Made by a program: the position numbers and the translations under genes. The notes below the pieces were generated by a model that was given only the letters and a program-made list of their open reading frames with translations, searched no databases and was not told where the DNA came from. From positions 310,001 through 374,000 of the forward strand of contig CAVRLX010000007.1 of NCBI GenBank assembly GCA_963721725.1: a stretch of DNA of 64,000 nucleotides, written 5' to 3'. This DNA comes from RI-153 sp963721725. Its GTDB lineage: Bacteria > Chloroflexota > Anaerolineae > Caldilineales > Caldilineaceae. Below, one piece after another: positions 37,765 to 46,845 of the stretch (position 1 is the stretch's first letter; the number at the start of each line of letters is the position of its first letter).

Positions 37765-39156
37765 ATGCGACGAATGCTTTGGAGTGTGCTTGCAGTGTTG
37801 ATCCTAAGTTTGACGGCGTGCGCGCCGGCAGCGCAACCCCCCGCAGCGAGTGGTGATCAGCCGGCGGCCCCGGCAGAATCCGCGCCGGCTGCCAGCGAAG
37901 GCAGTGTGGACGAGTTGACGATCCTGTGGGCACAGTGGGACCCGGCAGACTACCTGCAAGAGATCGGCAATCTGTACGAAGAAGAGACCGGCATCAAGGT
38001 CAACGTGGTGCAAGAGCCGTGGGGTAGCTTTTATGACCGGGCCTTTACCGAGTTTGCCGCCGGTGGCAGCAGCTTCGACATGATCGTGGGCGACAGCCAA
38101 TGGCTGGGCCAGGGCGCAGAGCAGGGCCACTATGTCAACATGACCGACTTTTTGGTGGGCGAAGGCATCGCCGAAACGGTGACGGAATCGACGCTGACCT
38201 ATTACGGCGAATACCCCACGGGTTCGGGCCAATACTGGGCCTATCCCACCGAGGGTGACGCCGACGGCTGGGCCTATCGCATGGATCTTTTCGAAGACCC
38301 CGACGAAATGGCCGCATTTGAGGCGGAATATGGCTATGCTTTGGCCGTGCCCGAAACCTGGGATCAGTTAATGGACATTGCCAAGTTCTTCACCCGCCCA
38401 GAGGAAGGGCTATACGGCGCGGCGATCTACACCCAGAAAGACTATGACGCCATCACCATGGGCTTTGAAAACGTGATGTTCAGCTATGGCGCACGCTGGC
38501 AAGATGCAGAGACCAACGCCGTGCAGGGCATCGCCAACTCGCCTGAAGCCATTGCCGCCCTGGAATTCTATCGCGAACTCTATTCGTGTTGCAGCCCGCC
38601 TGGGCTGGGCAATGCCTTCTTCCAAGAGACCAACGACGCTCTGATCAACGGCCAAGCCGCCATGATCATGAACTACTTTGCCTTCTTCCCGGCGCTTGCC
38701 AGCGAAGCGATTAACCCGCACGCTGCCCATACTGGCTACTTTGCCAACCCGGCTGGCCCCAGCGGCGAGCGCAAGGCGGCGTTGGGCGGTCAGGGCATCA
38801 GCATCGTTTCCTATGCCAGCCCCGAACGCCAGGAGGCCTCCAAGGAGTTCATCCGCTGGTTTGCCCAGGAAGAGATTCAGCGCGAATGGGCGCTCGTGGG
38901 CGGCTACACCTGTAACATCAACGTGCTGGCCTCGCAAGAATTCCTCGACGTCGCGCCCTACAACGCGGCCTTTGCCGAAACCATGAGCATGGTTATGGAC
39001 TACTGGAACATTCCGGTCTTCGGCCAGTTGTTGGAGGTCACCCAACGCGAGCTGAGCGGCTACATCGTCGGCGGCGAAGGTACAGCCGAAGAGGCGCTCA
39101 ACCGCATGGTGGAGGAGCATGAGAAGATTCTCAAAGATACAGGGTATTTGAAGTAA
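37765..39156 (+). CDS. Extracellular solute-binding lipoprotein of a carbohydrate ABC transporter
   Basis: 463 aa, family 1 solute-binding protein. Signal peptide and lipobox (LAVLILSLTACAPAAQ), then an Ala/Pro linker. ELTILWAQWDPADYLQEIGN, GSSFDMIVGDSQWLGQGAEQ and GQGISIVSYASPERQEASKE are typical of the sugar-binding fold. AAAGGAG before ATG 37765. First gene of SBP, permease, permease, and (after an insertion) two ATPases. Sugar not determinable. Confidence 0.9.
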   Translation: MRRMLWSVLAVLILSLTACAPAAQPPAASGDQPAAPAESAPAASEGSVDELTILWAQWDPADYLQEIGNLYEEETGIKVNVVQEPWGSFYDRAFTEFAAGGSSFDMIVGDSQWLGQGAEQGHYVNMTDFLVGEGIAETVTESTLTYYGEYPTGSGQYWAYPTEGDADGWAYRMDLFEDPDEMAAFEAEYGYALAVPETWDQLMDIAKFFTRPEEGLYGAAIYTQKDYDAITMGFENVMFSYGARWQDAETNAVQGIANSPEAIAALEFYRELYSCCSPPGLGNAFFQETNDALINGQAAMIMNYFAFFPALASEAINPHAAHTGYFANPAGPSGERKAALGGQGISIVSYASPERQEASKEFIRWFAQEEIQREWALVGGYTCNINVLASQEFLDVAPYNAAFAETMSMVMDYWNIPVFGQLLEVTQRELSGYIVGGEGTAEEALNRMVEEHEKILKDTGYLK

Positions 39157-39165
39157 GGAGTAATG

Positions 39166-39219
39166 AGTAAGGAGTAATGAGTAGATCGGTCGGGTTCCCA
39201 TTACTCATTACTCCTTACT
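39166..39219. repeat. Heptamer-repeat hairpin (18-bp perfect stem) after the SBP gene
   Basis: Left arm 39166-39183 built of GAGTAAT/GAGTAAG words; right arm 39202-39219 built of ATTACTC words; loop 18 nt. It could attenuate transcription so that the binding protein is made in excess. Confidence 0.9.
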
Positions 39220-39268
39220 GGTTGAGAGAAAGCCCGCTATTTATCACTACTCGTCAGGTAGATCGCCG

Positions 39269-40190
39269 ATGACCGCCTTCCCAGCCGACAGCACAGGACG
39301 CCGCACACAGCGCCAGATCAGCGACCGGGCGATCCAATGGATCTTCATTACGCCCACGCTAGTGCTGCTGATCCTGCTCAACATTTTCCCGCTTTTCTAC
39401 AGCCTTTATCTCAGCTTCACCGACTACTCGGCCATTACTCAAGACCGCGCCGGTGTGGGTGGGCTTTGCCAACTTTGGGCGGCTGCTCAATGATCCACAG
39501 ATGTGGAAGTATTTTGCCACCACGGGCCGCTTTGCCTTTCTCTCGGTGGGGCTACAAACCCTAATCGGCTTTGGCATGGCCCTGATTTTGCGCCAAAAGT
39601 TCAACGGCAGCGGCATCGTCACCACGCTGATCCTGATCCCCATGATGTTGTCGCCAGTGGTGGTGGGCCTCTTTTGGAAGCTGATCTACAACCCCAGCTT
39701 TGGCATTTTCAACTACATGCTCGGCTACAGCAGCCCAGTGGGCGCGCCCGATTGGCTGGCAAGTAATACCTTGGCGCTGTGGGCCGTGGTGATCATCGAC
39801 GTCTGGATGTGGAGTCCCTTTGTGATGCTGCTCTGCCTCTCCGGGCTGAATGCCATCCCCGACTATCTCTACGAAGCCGCCGCCATTGATCGAGCCAGCA
39901 GTTGGTTCCAGTTTCGGCGCATCACACTGCCGCAGGTGATGCCGCTGCTGCTGATCGCCGTGCTCTTCCGCACGATTGAAGCCTTCAAAAGCTTTGATCT
40001 GGTCATGGGTATGACTGGCGGCGGCCCGGGCGACGCCACTGAATTGGTCTCGGTTAATCTCTATCGCATGGCCTTTCAGGGGCAGTGGCGCACAGGCCAA
40101 GCCAGCGCCCTGGCCTATCTGGTGCTGATCGTCATCATCGCCATTAGCAACGTCTATATTCGCAATCTGAACAAGATCAAAGAGGGGTAG
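39269..40190 (+). CDS. Sugar ABC transporter permease 1, frameshifted
   Basis: About 306 aa, MalF/UgpA type with six membrane segments. First frame: RAIQWIFITPTLVLLILLNI, FPLFYSLYLSFTDYSAIT. Second frame from about 39446: APVWVGFANFGRLLNDPQMW, IPMMLSPVVVGLFWKLIYNP and the EAA loop YEAAAIDRASSWFQFRRITL. One extra base in ATTACTCAAGACC (39434-39447) accounts for the break. Ends 3 nt before the next permease. Confidence 0.87.
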
Positions 40191-40193
40191 CCC

Positions 40194-41198
40194 ATGACAC
40201 CATCCTCAGATGTTGCCGGTTGGCAGCCGAGCGAAGCCGTCAACTATTCCACACGTGTGGACAAAGTGGGGCGAAGTGCCGCTGTGGGGCGCGCCATCCG
40301 CATTGTATTGGCCTTGTTCATCGCCCTGGTCATGCTGATCCCGGTCTTTTGGATGGGGTTGACCGCCTTCAAATCTCGCGCCGATGCCATCTCCGTGCCG
40401 CCCAAAGTTGTCTTCGAGCCGACGCTGGAGGGCTTTGTCAACCTGCTCTCGGATCGTTCGGTGCTCAACGCACGGCGGTTGGAAGCCATGAAAGAACGCG
40501 ACGATCTGACCTGGTATGACGAAATCGCGCTGCGCAACGGTCAGCAGATCACCGGCTGGAGCGAATACGTGGGGCGGCTGCGCAACTCCATCGTGATCGC
40601 CGGCACATCCACACTGCTGGCCGTCATCCTGGGGCTGCTAGCCGCCTACGCCTTCAGCCGTTTCAAAGTCCCCGGCGAGTCAGACTGGCTCTTTTTCATC
40701 CTAAGCACACGCATGTTGCCGCCGGTGGTGGTGACTATTCCCATCTTTATCATGTACCGACAGTTGGGGCTGCACGACACACACCTGGGGCTGATTCTGC
40801 TCTACACGGTCTTTAATCTTTCGTTGACCGTCTGGCTGCTCAAGGGCTTTATCGACGAGATCCCGCGGGAATATGAGGACGCCGCTATGGTGGATGGCTA
40901 CACCCGCTTGCAAGCCTTTCGCAAAGTGGTGCTGCCCCAGGCTGTGACCGGCATCGCTGCCACCACAGTCTTCTCGCTGATCTTCGCCTGGAACGAGTAC
41001 GCCTTCGCGCTCATGCTCACCACCGAGCGCGCCCGCACCGCCCCGCCCACCATCCCCACGATTCTAGGCCGCGGCGGCGTGGAATGGTCGGCCATCGCCG
41101 CTGGCTCACTGGGCTTCCTGATCCCGGTGGTGATCGTCACCTTTGCCCTGCGCCAGCACCTGCTGCGCGGCGTCACCTTTGGGGCGATTCGACAGTAG
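40194..41198 (+). CDS. Sugar ABC transporter permease 2
   Basis: 334 aa, MalG/UgpE type. Membrane segments include IVLALFIALVMLIPVFWMGL, and the EAA loop is YEDAAMVDGYTRLQAFRKVV. Between the first and second segments is an inserted loop (ARRLEAMKERDDLTWYDEIA) longer than usual. Intact. Its stop codon (TAG 41196-41198) lies within the left copy of a 47-bp direct repeat. Confidence 0.92.
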   Translation: MTPSSDVAGWQPSEAVNYSTRVDKVGRSAAVGRAIRIVLALFIALVMLIPVFWMGLTAFKSRADAISVPPKVVFEPTLEGFVNLLSDRSVLNARRLEAMKERDDLTWYDEIALRNGQQITGWSEYVGRLRNSIVIAGTSTLLAVILGLLAAYAFSRFKVPGESDWLFFILSTRMLPPVVVTIPIFIMYRQLGLHDTHLGLILLYTVFNLSLTVWLLKGFIDEIPREYEDAAMVDGYTRLQAFRKVVLPQAVTGIAATTVFSLIFAWNEYAFALMLTTERARTAPPTIPTILGRGGVEWSAIAAGSLGFLIPVVIVTFALRQHLLRGVTFGAIRQ

Positions 41199-41240
41199 TG
41201 CACAGGTGGAAAGTTGCATGTGGCAGGTGGTTGAGAAGAT
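41194..41240 (+). repeat. 47-bp direct repeat, left copy
   Basis: 44 of 47 positions match 42214-42260, exactly 1,020 bp away. Core words: CAGGTGGAAAGTTG, ATGTGGCAGGTGG, TTGAGAAGAT. The left copy also supplies a TTGAGA (41231-41236) that is 18 nt from TATAGT (41255-41260) at the head of element copy 5. Confidence 0.9.
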
Positions 41241-41254
41241 GGGTGAGGCGATGT

Positions 41255-41327
41255 TATAGTAAGCAGCGCCACAAAGGAACATTTTCTGCTCTTTGAAAAA
41301 TGTCCTTGTGTGCTGCTGCGGAGTATA
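41255..41327 (+). repeat. Interspersed 73-bp hairpin element, copy 5
   Basis: TATAGT, AAGCAGCGCCACAAAGGAAC, TGCTCTTTGAAAAATG, TCCTTGTGTGCTGCTGCG, GAGTATA. AGCAGC pairs GCTGCT, CACAA(A)GG pairs CCTTGTG, and ACA/TTTT pairs AAAA/TGT, so nearly the whole unit folds. Closest to a consensus. It precedes the 41382 gene by 54 nt. Confidence 0.9.
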
Positions 41328-41381
41328 TCATTGGGCGACAACCTCTATAAATGGAATCTTTGATAGTTTGGAGAAAGTGCT

Positions 41382-41789
41382 ATGCCACGAGTCGAGCTTC
41401 AACCAACCATTGAGATTGATCTGGAAGATATTTTGGCGGGTATTGCTCGTCTGGAGATTAGCGAATTAGAGAAGTTTACGGATCGGGTGATGGACTTGCG
41501 GGCCAGTCGTCGCGCGCCCCGATTGCCAAAGAACGAGTCCGATCTGCTGCAAAAGATCAATCAGGGCGTTCCCAGAAAAGTGCGTCGACGCTATGAGGAA
41601 CTCAACGAAAAGTTGCATGACGAAGTGATTACGCCGCAAGAACATCAAGAATTCCTTGATCTGGTCGAACAAATTAAGCTGTCCGACGCCGAACGGCTGC
41701 ATTGCTTAATTGAATTGGCACAGATTCGTCACATAACCGTTGATACCCTTATGGAACAACTCGGCATTCGCCAAACCGTTTATGGCTAG
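41382..41789 (+). CDS. Small helical protein, partner of the HNH endonuclease-like gene
   Basis: 135 aa: PTIEIDLEDILAGIARLEIS, ELEKFTDRVMDLRASRRAPR, LLQKINQGVPRKVRRRYEEL, then helical repeats ending MEQLGIRQTVYG. GGAG before the ATG. No catalytic motif. Its end overlaps the HNH gene by 8 nt. Such a helical protein followed by an HNH protein is common in cyanobacteria and Chloroflexota (my recollection); the role (antitoxin, inhibitor or specificity factor) is unknown. Confidence 0.65.
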   Translation: MPRVELQPTIEIDLEDILAGIARLEISELEKFTDRVMDLRASRRAPRLPKNESDLLQKINQGVPRKVRRRYEELNEKLHDEVITPQEHQEFLDLVEQIKLSDAERLHCLIELAQIRHITVDTLMEQLGIRQTVYG

Positions 41790-42214
41790 AAGCTATATTC
41801 CGGTCGCCACAAGACAGGCTGTCCTCGAAAGAGCCGGGGGGCGTTGTGAATACTGCCAAAGCCGAGCGGATTATGCCACAGAGACCTTTGCCGTGGAACA
41901 TATTGTTCCCGTCAGTCGTGGCGGCACAGATGATCTGGAAAATCTGGCGCTCTCCTGTTCTGGATGTAACGGACATAAGTACAACCGGACAGAAGCACCG
42001 GATCCATCCAGCAACGTCTCTAGTCTCCCTGTTCCATCCACGCCAGCACAATTGGGAAACGCATTTTGAGTGGAGTGATGATTATTCGCGACTGATAGGC
42101 ATCACGCCAACTGGTCGTGCAACTGTTGAAATGCTGCAGATGAACAGCCCAGGCCACATAAATATCCGAAAAGTGCTCTATTTGTTAGGAAAGCATCCGC
42201 CAGAACGGGCATAA
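41782..42214 (+). CDS. HNH endonuclease-like protein, frameshifted
   Basis: About 143 aa. YIPVATRQAVLERAGGRCEY then C; AVEHIVPVSRGGTDDLENLA; LSCSGCNGHKYNR: the HNH motif with two CxxC zinc pairs (C..C and C..C) is complete. The C-terminal half is in another frame from about 42010: LFHPRQHNWETHFEWSDDYS, RLIGITPTGRATVEMLQMN. One base shift near 42000-42015 joins them. ATG 41782 overlaps the previous gene. Probably nicks or cleaves DNA. Confidence 0.8.
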
Positions 42215-42260
42215 GTAATGCGCAGGTGGAAAGTTGAATGTGGCAGGTGGTTGAGAAGAT
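42214..42260 (+). repeat. 47-bp direct repeat, right copy
   Basis: Match to 41194-41240 with three mismatches; begins at the last base of the HNH gene's TAA stop. Flanks the 1,020-bp unit that holds element copy 5, the helical-protein gene and the HNH gene. Confidence 0.9.
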
Positions 42261-42325
42261 TCACGGCGATCCTCCACCATGCTAGTGTATTCGTATCTAC
42301 TTTGTATCTACGAATGGAGGGGGAT

Positions 42326-42569
42326 ATGCAGACAAAAGTTCAAATGTGGGGCAACAGCCTAGCTATACGGATTCCCAAATCATTCGCCATGGAAATGGGA
42401 TTAGCGCAAGACATTTCTGTTGATCTATCTTTTGAGGAAGGGCGATCTGGTAATTGCACCTTTGCGGGAGGCTGCATTTACTTTGGAGGGATTGCTCGCC
42501 GGGATTACAGAAGAAAATATGCACAGAGAGATAGAGAGTGGACCTGCTGTGGGCAATGAGGAGTGGTAG
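42326..42569 (+). CDS. mazE: MazE-like antitoxin (SpoVT/AbrB fold), frameshifted
   Basis: About 81 aa. Start MQTKVQMWGNSLAIRIPKSF is the AbrB-type DNA-binding strand-loop. The second half (GDLVIAPLREAAFTLEGLLA, GITEENMHREIESGPAVGNE) is in another frame; one extra G in GAGGAAGGGCG near 42435-42442 joins them. GGAGGGGGAT precedes ATG 42326. It should bind and neutralise the MazF protein encoded 2 nt downstream and autoregulate the pair. Confidence 0.83.
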
Positions 42570-42571
42570 CC

Positions 42572-42929
42572 ATGGTATATGTTCCAGACTGCGGAGACGC
42601 AATTTGGCTCACTTTCAGCCCACAGACTGGACACGAGCAGGCAGGGCGACGGCCAGCATTGGTGTTATCGCCTGGTGTCTATAACAGCAAAGTGGGATTG
42701 GCGATTTTGTGCCCGGTGACCGATCAGGCGAAGGGCTACCCATTTGAGGTACGCATTCCCGATGGTCTTGAAGTCGCTGGTGTCATCCTGGCAGATCAGG
42801 TGAAAAGCCTAGATTCGGCGGGCGCGTAATGCTTCCTTTATTTGTAAAATTCCAGTGAATGGTGTCAAAGAAGTATTGGAGAAGCTGAATGTCCTGCTGT
42901 CGATTGAGACTGTGGACAATAGCATATAG
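42572..42929 (+). CDS. mazF: MazF-like mRNA interferase toxin, frameshifted
   Basis: About 119 aa. YVPDCGDAIWLTFSPQTGHE, then QAGRRPALVLSPGVYNSKVG and LAILCPVTDQAKGYPFEVRI match the MazF core. The C-terminal part (NASFICKIPVNGVKEVLEKL, NVLLSIETVDNSI) is out of frame: one extra base in GATTCGGCGGGCGC near 42815-42825. ATG 42572. Cleaves mRNA at short sequences in the family; specificity unknown. Confidence 0.85.
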
Positions 42930-42973
42930 TACCCCATTTCGAAAATACGTAGTACGCAACACGGAAAACCTTC

Positions 42974-44092
42974 ATGGCAACCATTGAACTTCGGCAGGTT
43001 AAGAAAAAATTCGGCGATGCCTACTCCGTCAAACCGCTGGATCTGACCTTCAATGACGGCGAATTTGTGGTGTTACTGGGGCCGTCGGGCTGTGGCAAGA
43101 CCACCACGCTGCGCATGATCTCCGGGCTGGAAGCGGTCTCCGGTGGGCGCATTTCCATCGGCGGCAAGGACGTAACTTGGGCGCATCCCGCGGACCGGGA
43201 CATTGCCTTTGTCTTTCAGCTTTTCGCGCTCTATCCCCACATGACCGTGCGCCAAAATATCGCCTTTACACTGGAGGCGCAGGGCGTGGACAGCGTCGAG
43301 CGTGCCCGCCGTGTGGCCGAGGTGGCCCAGTTGTTACAGATCGAGCATCTGCTCAACGTGCGCCCCGGGGGTCTCAGCGGTGGGGATCGACAACGGGTGG
43401 CGCTGGCGCGGGCCTTGGTGCGTCGCCCCGCAGCCTTTCTCATGGACGAACCGCTGGGCGCGCTGGATGCCGATTTCCGCACTACCATGCGCGCCGAGAT
43501 CAAGCGCCTGCACCTGGCCCAACACGCCACCACGGTCTACGTCACCCACGATCAGATCGAAGCCATGGCGATGAGCGACCGCATTGTGGTGATGTCGGCG
43601 GCGGAGGTGCAACAGGTGGGCACGCCCGCCGAGGTCTATCACAACCCGGCCAACCTCTTTGTGGCGCGCTTTATCGGCAGCCCTGGCATGAATCTGGTGG
43701 AAGGGCGCTACGCTGACGGCATCTTTCATCTGCCCGGCGGCAATCGCTATGCTGTGCCGGAGCCGTGGCGCACAGCCCTGGCCCAGAGTCTCTCGGATGA
43801 TCGGGCAATCCTGGGTTTTCGGCCCGAGGCGGCCCACGTTGTGGCGGACGGTCCGCTGCGCGCCCAGGTCTACGCCGACGATATGCACGGGGCCTATTCG
43901 GTGTTGCATCTCTCGTTGGACGGCGAAAACCCCGAATCGGTGGTACACGTGCGCGCCGACCGTTTTGCGGATTATCCCATCGGAACAGCGGTTCCCCTCC
44001 AATTGGACACAGAGCAAGTGCGCTTTTTTAACCCCCAAAGTGGCAAGGCAATTGTGGCAGATCGGCCCATGCCGGAGGTGATGCGTGTCTGA
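42974..44092 (+). CDS. Sugar ABC transporter ATPase 1 (UgpC/MalK type)
   Basis: 372 aa. Walker A LLGPSGCGKTTTLRM, Q-loop FVFQLFALYPHMTV, signature LSGGDRQRVALARALVRRP, Walker B FLMDEPLGALDAD, H-loop VYVTHDQIEAMAM, and a C-terminal TOBE domain (GRYADGIFHLPGG; ILGFRPEAAHV). The Q-loop has L where N is usual (VFQN) and the signature has D (LSGGDRQ), minor changes. Stop overlaps the start of the second ATPase (GTG 44085). Energises import with the permeases at 39-41 kb. Confidence 0.93.
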   Translation: MATIELRQVKKKFGDAYSVKPLDLTFNDGEFVVLLGPSGCGKTTTLRMISGLEAVSGGRISIGGKDVTWAHPADRDIAFVFQLFALYPHMTVRQNIAFTLEAQGVDSVERARRVAEVAQLLQIEHLLNVRPGGLSGGDRQRVALARALVRRPAAFLMDEPLGALDADFRTTMRAEIKRLHLAQHATTVYVTHDQIEAMAMSDRIVVMSAAEVQQVGTPAEVYHNPANLFVARFIGSPGMNLVEGRYADGIFHLPGGNRYAVPEPWRTALAQSLSDDRAILGFRPEAAHVVADGPLRAQVYADDMHGAYSVLHLSLDGENPESVVHVRADRFADYPIGTAVPLQLDTEQVRFFNPQSGKAIVADRPMPEVMRV

Positions 44093-45141
44093 CGTTCAAT
44101 TGCAGGGGATTACCAAACAGTTTCGCAACGTCACGGCGCTGCGCGATGTGGGCTTTGAGATCCGCGATGGCGAGTTTTTTGTGCTGTTGGGGCCGACGGG
44201 CGCAGGCAAGACCACACTGCTGCGTGTCATCGCCGGGTTGGAAAAGCAGGACGCTGGCACTGTCTTCTTTGATGGCGTGGCGGTGGATAGCCTCTCCCCG
44301 GCGGATCGGGATATTGCCTTTGTCTTTCAGCAATACTCGCTCTATCCCACCATGTCGGTCTATGACAACCTGGCTTTTCCCCTGCGTGCGCCACGGCGTG
44401 CCCTGCCCGAAGAGGAGATCAAAGCGCGCGTTGACCACCGCCGCCGAAACGCTGCGCATCTCGCATTTGCTCACGCGCAAAACCGAGCGACTTTCCGGCG
44501 GCGAGATGCAGCGTGTCTCGATTGGTCGTGCCATTGTGCGCCAGCCGCGCATCTTTCTCATGGACGAGCCGCTTTCCAATCTGGATGCCAAACTGCGCGA
44601 GTCGCTGCGCATCGAACTGGAACACATCCAGAAAAAGCAGGGGAGCACCACTCTCTTCGTCACCCATGATCAGGTGGAAGCGCTGACCCTGGCCGACCGC
44701 ATCGGCGTGTTGCGCGGTGGGCGCATTGTGCAATTGGGCACGCCCCACGAGATTTATAACCAGCCTGCCAGCATTTTTGTGGCCCAGTTAGTGGGCACGC
44801 CACGCATCAACCTGCTGCCCGCCCACTATGCCGACGGTACGCTGCGTGTGGCGGACAGTGGCATCGCCATGCCCCTTCCGGCCAACAGACTTCCCGCCGA
44901 TCTCACACTGGGCGTGCGCCCCGAAGATGTGCAGATCTGCGCCGACGGGGATTTTGCCGGCGAAGTGGTGCTGGTGGAGCCGCTGGGCGTCGAGACAATT
45001 GTTTACATCCAAGCCCAAAAACAGCGGCTGCTGAGCATAGCCGCGGGCATGTCGCCGCACCGCATTGGCGAATCTGTGCGCTTCCGGCTCGATCCGCAAC
45101 GGCTACATCTCTTCACTGGCAACGGTGCTAGAATAGGGTAG
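44085..45141 (+). CDS. Sugar ABC transporter ATPase 2, frameshifted
   Basis: About 352 aa. First frame: LLGPTGAGKTTLLRVIAGLE, FVFQQYSLYPTMSVYDNLAF. Second frame: LTRKTERLSGGEMQRVSIGR, FLMDEPLSNLDAKLRESLRI, FVTHDQVEALTLADRIG, then a TOBE domain. One extra base in GCGCGCGTTGACC (44428-44440) breaks it. Two different ATPases suggest a heterodimer. Confidence 0.88.
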
Positions 45142-45171
45142 CGCATTGGGGGATGAGAAATGGAGTTTCAT

Positions 45172-45597
45172 ATGACACAAATTACCCTGCCAGAGCCATT
45201 GTTTGATCGGTTGCAAGATGTGGCGAAAGACGAGGGCATTGACGTTTCCAAACTGTTGGAGCGCGGAGCAGAAAATTACCTTGCACATGCAACTGGCTCC
45301 TCTAAATTTGCAGCAGAAGCTGAAAAAGAATGGAGTTGGGAAGAACAGAAACAGATTATTGGTGAGGAGCAGAAAGCGTATGAGTCTCAGCATGAGACTA
45401 TCTATCAAAACTATGCTGGACAGTACATTGCCATGCGTAAGGGCGAACTCATCGATCATGACTCAGATAGGGTTGTATTACTGCTAAGAGTGCGTTCACT
45501 GTTTGGAAATGAACCGATTCTGATCACGCCGGTGTTACCTGAGCCGATTCAGGAGATTTGGGTGCGTGGTTATCGTGTTCAGAAAGTTAAGCCATGA
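45172..45597 (+). CDS. DUF5678-like protein paired with a retropepsin-like protease
   Basis: 141 aa. MTQITLPEPLFDRLQDVAKD starts like a small DNA-binding-type N-terminus, and the C-terminal half has YQNYAGQYIAMRKGELIDHD and PILITPVLPEPIQEIWVRGY, the DUF5678 pattern (Y.G.Y.A...G). GGAG 7 nt before ATG 45172. The stop overlaps the next ATG by 4 nt (ATGA). Confidence 0.65.
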   Translation: MTQITLPEPLFDRLQDVAKDEGIDVSKLLERGAENYLAHATGSSKFAAEAEKEWSWEEQKQIIGEEQKAYESQHETIYQNYAGQYIAMRKGELIDHDSDRVVLLLRVRSLFGNEPILITPVLPEPIQEIWVRGYRVQKVKP

Positions 45598-45977
45598 TTC
45601 AACCTTACCTGAAAGGAGATTTCCCACCCGTTCCGGTACTTGAAATTTCTTTGGCGGTGTCAACAACAACCCATTGGTATGGTCCCTTCATTGCCATCGT
45701 GGATAGTGGCGCTGACTTCACGATCGTGCCGGCGTTGACGTTGCGGCCATTGAACCTGATTGTGGAGCGGCAGGCAGTTATTCGCAGCCAGTGGCGAGAC
45801 CGGCATTTGGTTGAGATCTACAATGTGGATGTGCAAATCGGTGGACTGGTTTTCCCAAATTTGGAAGTCGCCGGAGATGCCAATTCTGATGACTTTGTCC
45901 TGGGCCGTAACATTCTCAACTATCTAGACCTGCGCTTGGACGGCCCCAGGCAACAACTTCACTTGCTCAGTAGATAG
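45594..45977 (+). CDS. Retroviral-type aspartyl protease-like protein
   Basis: 127 aa, one subunit of a clan AA (retropepsin-like) protease: catalytic DSGADFTIVP and C-terminal DDFVLGRNILNYLDLRLDG, with strands between. Retropepsins act as homodimers. Overlaps the DUF5678-like gene by 4 nt, so the two are a coupled module, well known as neighbours in cyanobacteria to my knowledge. Function unknown; could be a protein processing or toxin-antitoxin-like system. Confidence 0.8.
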   Translation: MIQPYLKGDFPPVPVLEISLAVSTTTHWYGPFIAIVDSGADFTIVPALTLRPLNLIVERQAVIRSQWRDRHLVEIYNVDVQIGGLVFPNLEVAGDANSDDFVLGRNILNYLDLRLDGPRQQLHLLSR

Positions 45978-45986
45978 GGGGAAGAG

Positions 45987-46842
45987 ATGCAATTTGGCGC
46001 GAACACCTGGATCTGGACCTCGCCGCTGACCACGGCGGAATTAGAGCGGCTGGTTCCCCACGTGGCGGGGATGGGCTTCGACTGGATCGAACTGCCTGTG
46101 GAAAGCCCCAATGATTTCGACTATGGCCGCGCCGGGGAGTTGGTGCGCGCCCATGGGTTGGGGGTCAGTCTGTGCGCCGCTATGGGACCCGACCGTGATC
46201 TGATCCACCCCGACGAGGCGATCCAGCGTAGCGGCCTTGCGTACATTCGCCACTGTATCGACGCCGCCCACACTGTGGGCGCGCGAAATCTGGTGGGGCC
46301 GATCTATTCGGCGGTGGGGCGCACGTGGCCGATGACAGCGGACGAGCGAGAGCGTGACACCGATCTGCTGGTGCGACAGTTGCGCTCGCTGTGCGAATAT
46401 GCCGGGGAACGGGGCGTCGTGCTCTGTATCGAGCCGCTCAACCGCTTCGAGACCAGCTTTCTCAACCTCACCGCCCAGGCTATTGAAGTCGTGGATCGGG
46501 TGAATCATCCGTCTTGCAAACTGCTGCTCGACACCTTCCACATGAACATCGAAGAAAAATCGCTGGGCGCGGCCATCCGCGCCGCCGGGGAGCGCATTGG
46601 TCACGTTCACGCCTGTGAAAACGACCGCGGCACGCCGGGCACGGGTCATGTGCCGTGGGATGACGTGGCGGCGGGGCTGCACGCGATTGGCTACAACGGT
46701 CCTGTGGTCATCGAAACCTTCACCGACAAAGTCAAAACTATCGCCCGCGCCGCCGCCATCTGGCGTGCCCTCGCCCCGGATCAGGATGGGTTGGCGCGTG
46801 AGGGGCTGGCCTTTTTGCGGGATCTGATTGGCGGAGGCGTAA
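45987..46842 (+). CDS. Sugar-phosphate isomerase/epimerase (TIM barrel) 1
   Basis: About 285 aa. AP-endonuclease-2/xylose-isomerase-like barrel: GANTWIWTSPLTTAELERLV, MGFDWIELPVE, VVLCIEPLNRFETSFLN (metal-binding E), LLLDTFHMNIEEKS (D, H), GHVHACENDRGTPGTGHVPW and VVIETFT. Resembles D-psicose/D-tagatose 3-epimerases and hydroxypyruvate isomerases. The open frame runs on past 46842 into the next gene; I end it at the TAA one base out of frame because the barrel is complete. Confidence 0.82.
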
Positions 46843-46845
46843 CTT

